This document shows positions 59,974 to 64,000 of a DNA stretch of 64,000 bases, one piece after another. The stretch is from Hirudo medicinalis (lineage: Eukaryota; Annelida; Clitellata; Hirudinida; Hirudinidae). Within the stretch, counting starts at the first letter, position 1; the number at the start of each line of letters is the position of its first letter. The position numbers were made by a program, and so were the translations under genes. The notes under the pieces were generated by a model. It did not search any database and had not been told where the DNA came from. It worked only from the letters and a program-made list of their open reading frames with translations. The stretch is taken from positions 412,891 to 476,890 of the forward strand of contig MPNW01000102.1 of the NCBI GenBank assembly GCA_011800805.1, in the 5' to 3' direction.

Positions 59974-62900
59974 TTAACTAAAAAATGGATGAGTGAGTGC
60001 TTCGTTGAGGGTGATTCGATGGGATGGTTTGTAAACCAACATCTTCCTTATCAGGTCAAACAACTGCCTATGTATCTCTGAGCTTGATCTTCTGTATCTC
60101 TGTCGATGAAAGCTCACTTAAGTGCTAATGAATTAATATTCACCCATGAACACAACTATTCCTTCTTGGTCAGAAATTATTTTAGCTGATTTTAGATATT
60201 ATTTGCAAATCAATAAACAGCTCATTAATACAACAGAGCAACAAGCGGCCACAGAAACATTTGCATTGCAATGCAGACATACCTCTAATGGTTTGCATTG
60301 ATCCCTTACGGCCAGACCATCATCACTGTTTTCATCCCAGTCGAGATGACCATTTCGGAAGTACTTTGTTTTCCTACAATGGGGAATCGCACATTGCAGA
60401 TGCAAAAAATGCAAATAAATTAAATGGCAGACAAATGCATCGTACGAGGAATGCTTTATCATGGACGATGGTAGAGGTCCAAGAATTCTTTCCATCATCG
60501 CCAAATGCTCCAAGTTGTCATGAGTCTGAAAGATGAGTTATGCATTGTTTACAAGTTTTTATGAACATATAAAAGCAATAAATAAGCAATAAATAAGCAA
60601 TAAATAAGCAATAAATAAGCAATAAATAAGCAATAAATAAGCAATAAATAAGCAATAAATAAGCAATAAATAAGCAATAAATAAGCAATAAATAAGCAAT
60701 AAATAAGCAGTAACCGATAAAATAATTAAGCCATAAAAACCATCAAATAATTTATAAATATTAAAATTCAATCTGGTGGATCAGATGAGAACGGCCATTA
60801 GCATTCTTACCTGGAACATGGTGTGGCCCGTGTATAGTTCGAACAAGATGCAACCGATGCTCCACACGTCGCAGGGATACGACCACCCGAGTTCTAAACG
60901 TAACGTCCGAATTATTGTCTTCCAAAACCATAAAGAAATTGCGAATTTTAAGACTAACCCAAAACGACTTCGGGGGCACGATAATGACGAGTCGAAACCA
61001 CCCTGCTGTGGTGTTCGTCTTCAAAAGTTGCAGATCCGAAATCGATTATTTGAACGTCGGCACACCTCACCCTTCTAAGTTCCCGGTCCTTAAATGCATT
61101 AAACATAGAATCTTAAAACCATTGATAAGCAACGTGTAGTACATGTAGTGCATATTATATTGGTAGTTACATTATAAATTATCAACACCATTGACATCTA
61201 CCTTGTTGTGAAATCTTTTTGTTTTATAGTATTCAGATGAAGAATCTACAAACAAAATATTCTCTGGCTTAAGATCTGTGTGAGTCAGCTTGTGATCGTG
61301 CAGAACTAAAAGAAGAAACAAACGTTGTGATTCTACCATTTAATTTATTGATTATTATATTCATCTTATATCCTACACTTTACTCCTCTGACCAACTGGT
61401 AAGACATCTGTTGAACATGTTCCATTGGATAAGGATAATAATAATTCTTTTTCTGAAATGCAAACTTTTCTTTAATATTTTGATTTATCCTTTTTACATG
61501 TCTAAATGCGTGCAAGGTAGTCTACCATGAAATCAAAAACACTTTCTCCAAGTAGTTCAAAAACAATGCAGATGTGTCCATAATAATCAAACCAATCCAA
61601 CATCCTTATGCAGAGGCTGCAACAAAGTATTCATATTGATACCAACTTAAGATAAGTATACGTCAATAGCAAGAATAACAATCGTCTAACAATCTCCCTC
61701 TTGATTCGGTCCTCTGTATTTTGTCCAAAATCTCAACTTCTGTTTTGGCAGCTTCCCTATATTTTGGCACATTTCTGATTATTTTCACAGCTACCCTCTC
61801 CCCACTGAAATTTTCATCAAATTAGGCATCGAACATTTAAAAAAAATATTAACATGAAAACTACTTAAAAGTATCTTTTGTCTCCACCACTTGACCGAAC
61901 GTCCCCTGGCCCAAAGTTCTTATAAGTTTATCTGGGTGAAAAAAAATGTTTAGTTGGGATCTAGTGCAAAAACCTCTGAAAAATATTAAAACTTCATGCA
62001 TCTATGTAATCAAGTTCACTGAGGGATAATAACGGAGAGAGAAGAATAGGAATGACAGAGTTATCTACATCTATCACGAAGGAGATCCCCCTCTTTGTAC
62101 ACCAGATGCCCTTCTTCATCATTCTTGATTTTCTTCCTTCGTTGGTTATGTCTGTGGGCCTGCAGCACCAGAGGTCGTCGAGCACAATCACAGAATGTTT
62201 CATCGCCATCATCATTTGGGACAAAAGCAGGTCACAAGCAAAAGATAGAAGAGGAGGGAAAAACAAATTATCATCATGGCTTCAATGAACCTCTAATTAT
62301 TCCATGCAATTATTTTAATTTCATGTGGAGTCTAACTAATCATCCCAGCATGTCCAACCCACCCAAGAAGAACTTGTTCTTGAGCTACGAGACGAATCTC
62401 TCCAGTGCTCCTTGTCATCATCCGACGGTGATCTTGATGAAGGACTTTTATCATTGGTGCTACAATCCCTTGGCGACCTTGCATTGGGAAATAGCAAAAG
62501 AATTGAACTTATGCATAATAATTAAGAGTTATTCTTGATGCCTACTTGTGTCCATTTTGGTAAATAGAATCATGAGAATAATCTGAGGTTCTTTTATGCT
62601 TATATTTGTATATCTCTTCTTCATCATTATCATGAGAGTATTTCCTTTTGTGCTAAAATAGTATAAAGTAACTATTAGTCAGTTATTGTACACAAATATA
62701 AGATTTCATTTGACGATGTTAAAGTTCTGATGATGATATGGCTTGCAAATTCATCTACCTTTTAGAAACCTAAGATGTCTACCTACACTAAATATGCATC
62801 AGAAAATTATACTGGTTTAAATGATTTATACTGTTTCAAAACAAATTACTACAATAAAAGTTATTTCAATAAGTCTACTATTTCAGCATGTTTTCAAGAT

Positions 62901-63229
62901 GCACAATTACTTTGTGAAATCCAACTTATCTGTCTGATCTTAAACAAATGTCTTAATTGCAAGGCTACGTTCAAACAAATTTTTCGTTGGATATATCTCA
63001 TTCCTTGACTAAATTTCTGTGTTTGAGTTGGTATTTTATTCTATTATAAAAAAAACCCGTCTTCACTGATGACCCGATCCCATAGAACCCATCCTCCGCG
63101 ATAAATGGCAAAATAAACATGGAATGATCATTTCAAATTATTATATCCGGAACATGAAGTATACCAAAAGCACAGTTTAAAGTGATTGAAATGTGAAATA
63201 ATCACCCTGTTGTAAATATGAGTCTCCAT
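59974..63229 (-). CDS. LAMMER dual-specificity protein kinase (CLK/Doa family)
   Basis: CLK kinases phosphorylate SR proteins in the nucleus and so control splicing. ATG 63227-63229 opens METHIYNR, joined in phase to [20 protein letters not shown] (~62545-62652). Next come an SR-rich exon ([20 protein letters not shown], ~62390-62470), [12 protein letters not shown] (~62075-62110), [14 protein letters not shown] (glycine loop, ~61870-61930), [21 protein letters not shown] (catalytic Lys, ~61720-61800), [16 protein letters not shown] (~61540-61600), [13 protein letters not shown] (catalytic loop, ~61230-61300), [13 protein letters not shown] and [12 protein letters not shown] (~60960-61060), [18 protein letters not shown] (~60810-60890), [18 protein letters not shown] (LAMMER motif, ~60450-60520), [11 protein letters not shown] (~60290-60370) and [17 protein letters not shown], stop 59974-59976. 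All catalytic residues are visible. Confidence 0.95.
60573..60708 (+). repeat. 11-base minisatellite in a CLK intron
   Basis: About 12 nearly perfect units of aagcaataaat between the LAMMER exon and the DVWSIG exon. Eleven is not a multiple of 3, so a continuous frame (the [11 protein letters not shown] pattern) is a by-product. Confidence 0.92.
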
Positions 63230-63507
63230 TTCGCCGATAAAGTTTCTCGACAGTGAAAACACAGTAGTGATGCAAAGAATATAACGCCTAAACACGATAT
63301 AATATACTACACATTTTCAACCTTGCTATAAACCATTTTTACAAAATTATTTTAAGAATCAAATTTAAAAGCGGTTTATTAAGAAAATCTAATTAATTTT
63401 AACAATTAAAAGTTGACATTTATAATTCGTATCCGTTCGCATATTTACAATAATAACACAAAACACAAGTAGAGAATTAACAAAATTTTGATATGATATG
63501 AAAAATA

Positions 63508-63541
63508 CCGCACATATATATATATATATACATATATAAGT
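63508..63541. repeat. TA-rich dinucleotide tract
   Basis: (ta)n with interruptions (catatatatatatatatata then catatataag), in the spacer upstream of CLK. Confidence 0.8.
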
Positions 63542-63843
63542 ACTTTGCATAGAACATATATGGAAATATAAATTTGGGATAATTTATTAAGAAAGTGTTG
63601 ACATTAAAGGACGGTTTTCGACACTGTTACTTTACTGCTGCCCAGCTCATATTTGATCATGTTTTATTTTATTTATTTATTAAACGAGCAGAGATCCCAG
63701 ACTTTATCACGTCATTTATGAAATGATTGTTTGAGAAACATTGCTGTTTAACCTCAATTATATTATAATAATTCAACGTTAATACAATAATTAACATAGG
63801 GATTTAAATATCTAATTTTAAAATATGTAATAACACATAATTT

Positions 63844-63942
63844 ATGGAAGCATTAAATCACAAAAACATGCAGTTTTCCGACGTTCTTGCAGAGATAAAT
63901 TGCGAATTACTTGAAACATTATTTGCCGCTCGTTCAAAGCAG
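63844..63942 (+). CDS. Possible first exon of a gene leaving the window
   Basis: ATG 63844 opens MEALNHKNMQFSDVLAEI, continuing to a strong donor at gtgagcc (~63943). The 33 residues read like a helical N-terminus. No family is recognisable from so little. It points away from CLK, with about 0.6 kb between the two ATGs. Confidence 0.35.
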
Positions 63943-64000
63943 GTGAGCCTTTTGATAAATTTGTTAGAATATTCTATATTAATGTTTTTAATTAGCTCTA

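Noticed and set aside
39053..60771. Minisatellite arrays as CRISPR-like repeats
   Set aside because: The units are contiguous without unique spacers, and the genome is eukaryotic.

Overview
The window is nuclear DNA of an invertebrate animal. The sequence shows AT-rich DNA, genes split by many short GT-AG introns, and metazoan housekeeping genes: an RME-8/DNAJC13 endosomal DnaJ protein, the ribosome-maturation GTPase EFL1, the RNA-processing protein ARS2/SRRT, a LAMMER (CLK) kinase and a Tctex1-type dynein light chain. It also carries L2/CR1-like LINE pieces, hAT-like debris and a tRNA-derived SINE family whose 3' tail resembles L2-type tails. Receptor guanylate cyclases with a nitrate-sensor-like ectodomain are known from several invertebrate phyla and placozoans. 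I cannot name the phylum.

Layout. 1-1.1 kb: LINE reverse transcriptase fragment (minus). 1.5-4.9 kb: last two exons of one guanylate cyclase, then a second, damaged cyclase. 5.7-10.7 kb: EFL1 (minus). 11.2-12.7 kb: unrecognised multi-exon gene (plus) diverging from EFL1. 13-15 kb: transposon debris. 15.4-17.9 kb: a third, intact-looking cyclase. 18.7-31.8 kb: RME-8/DNAJC13 with roughly 30 exons. 31.8-34.4 kb: no gene seen. 34.4-44.35 kb: a very divergent myosin (minus) whose introns are full of SINEs and minisatellites. 44.4-45.8 kb: an intronless unknown gene with a frameshift. 46.4-51.0 and 53.4-56.8 kb: two ARS2 genes in tandem (minus). 57.9-58.5 kb: Tctex1 light chain. 58.7-59.5 kb: hAT-like debris. 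60.0-63.2 kb: CLK kinase. 63.8 kb: possible first exon of a gene that runs off the window.

Two themes stand out. First, tandem duplication followed by patchy homogenisation: the cyclase pair and the ARS2 pair each contain short near-identical blocks inside otherwise diverged copies. Second, loss of catalytic residues in enzyme folds: both readable cyclases have lost the second metal-binding aspartate, and the myosin has lost the P-loop lysine and threonine. The myosin also ends in a region whose residue pattern resembles a Smad MH2 domain. That architecture, a pseudo-motor plus IQ plus an MH2-like tail, is the best candidate here for something not well described.
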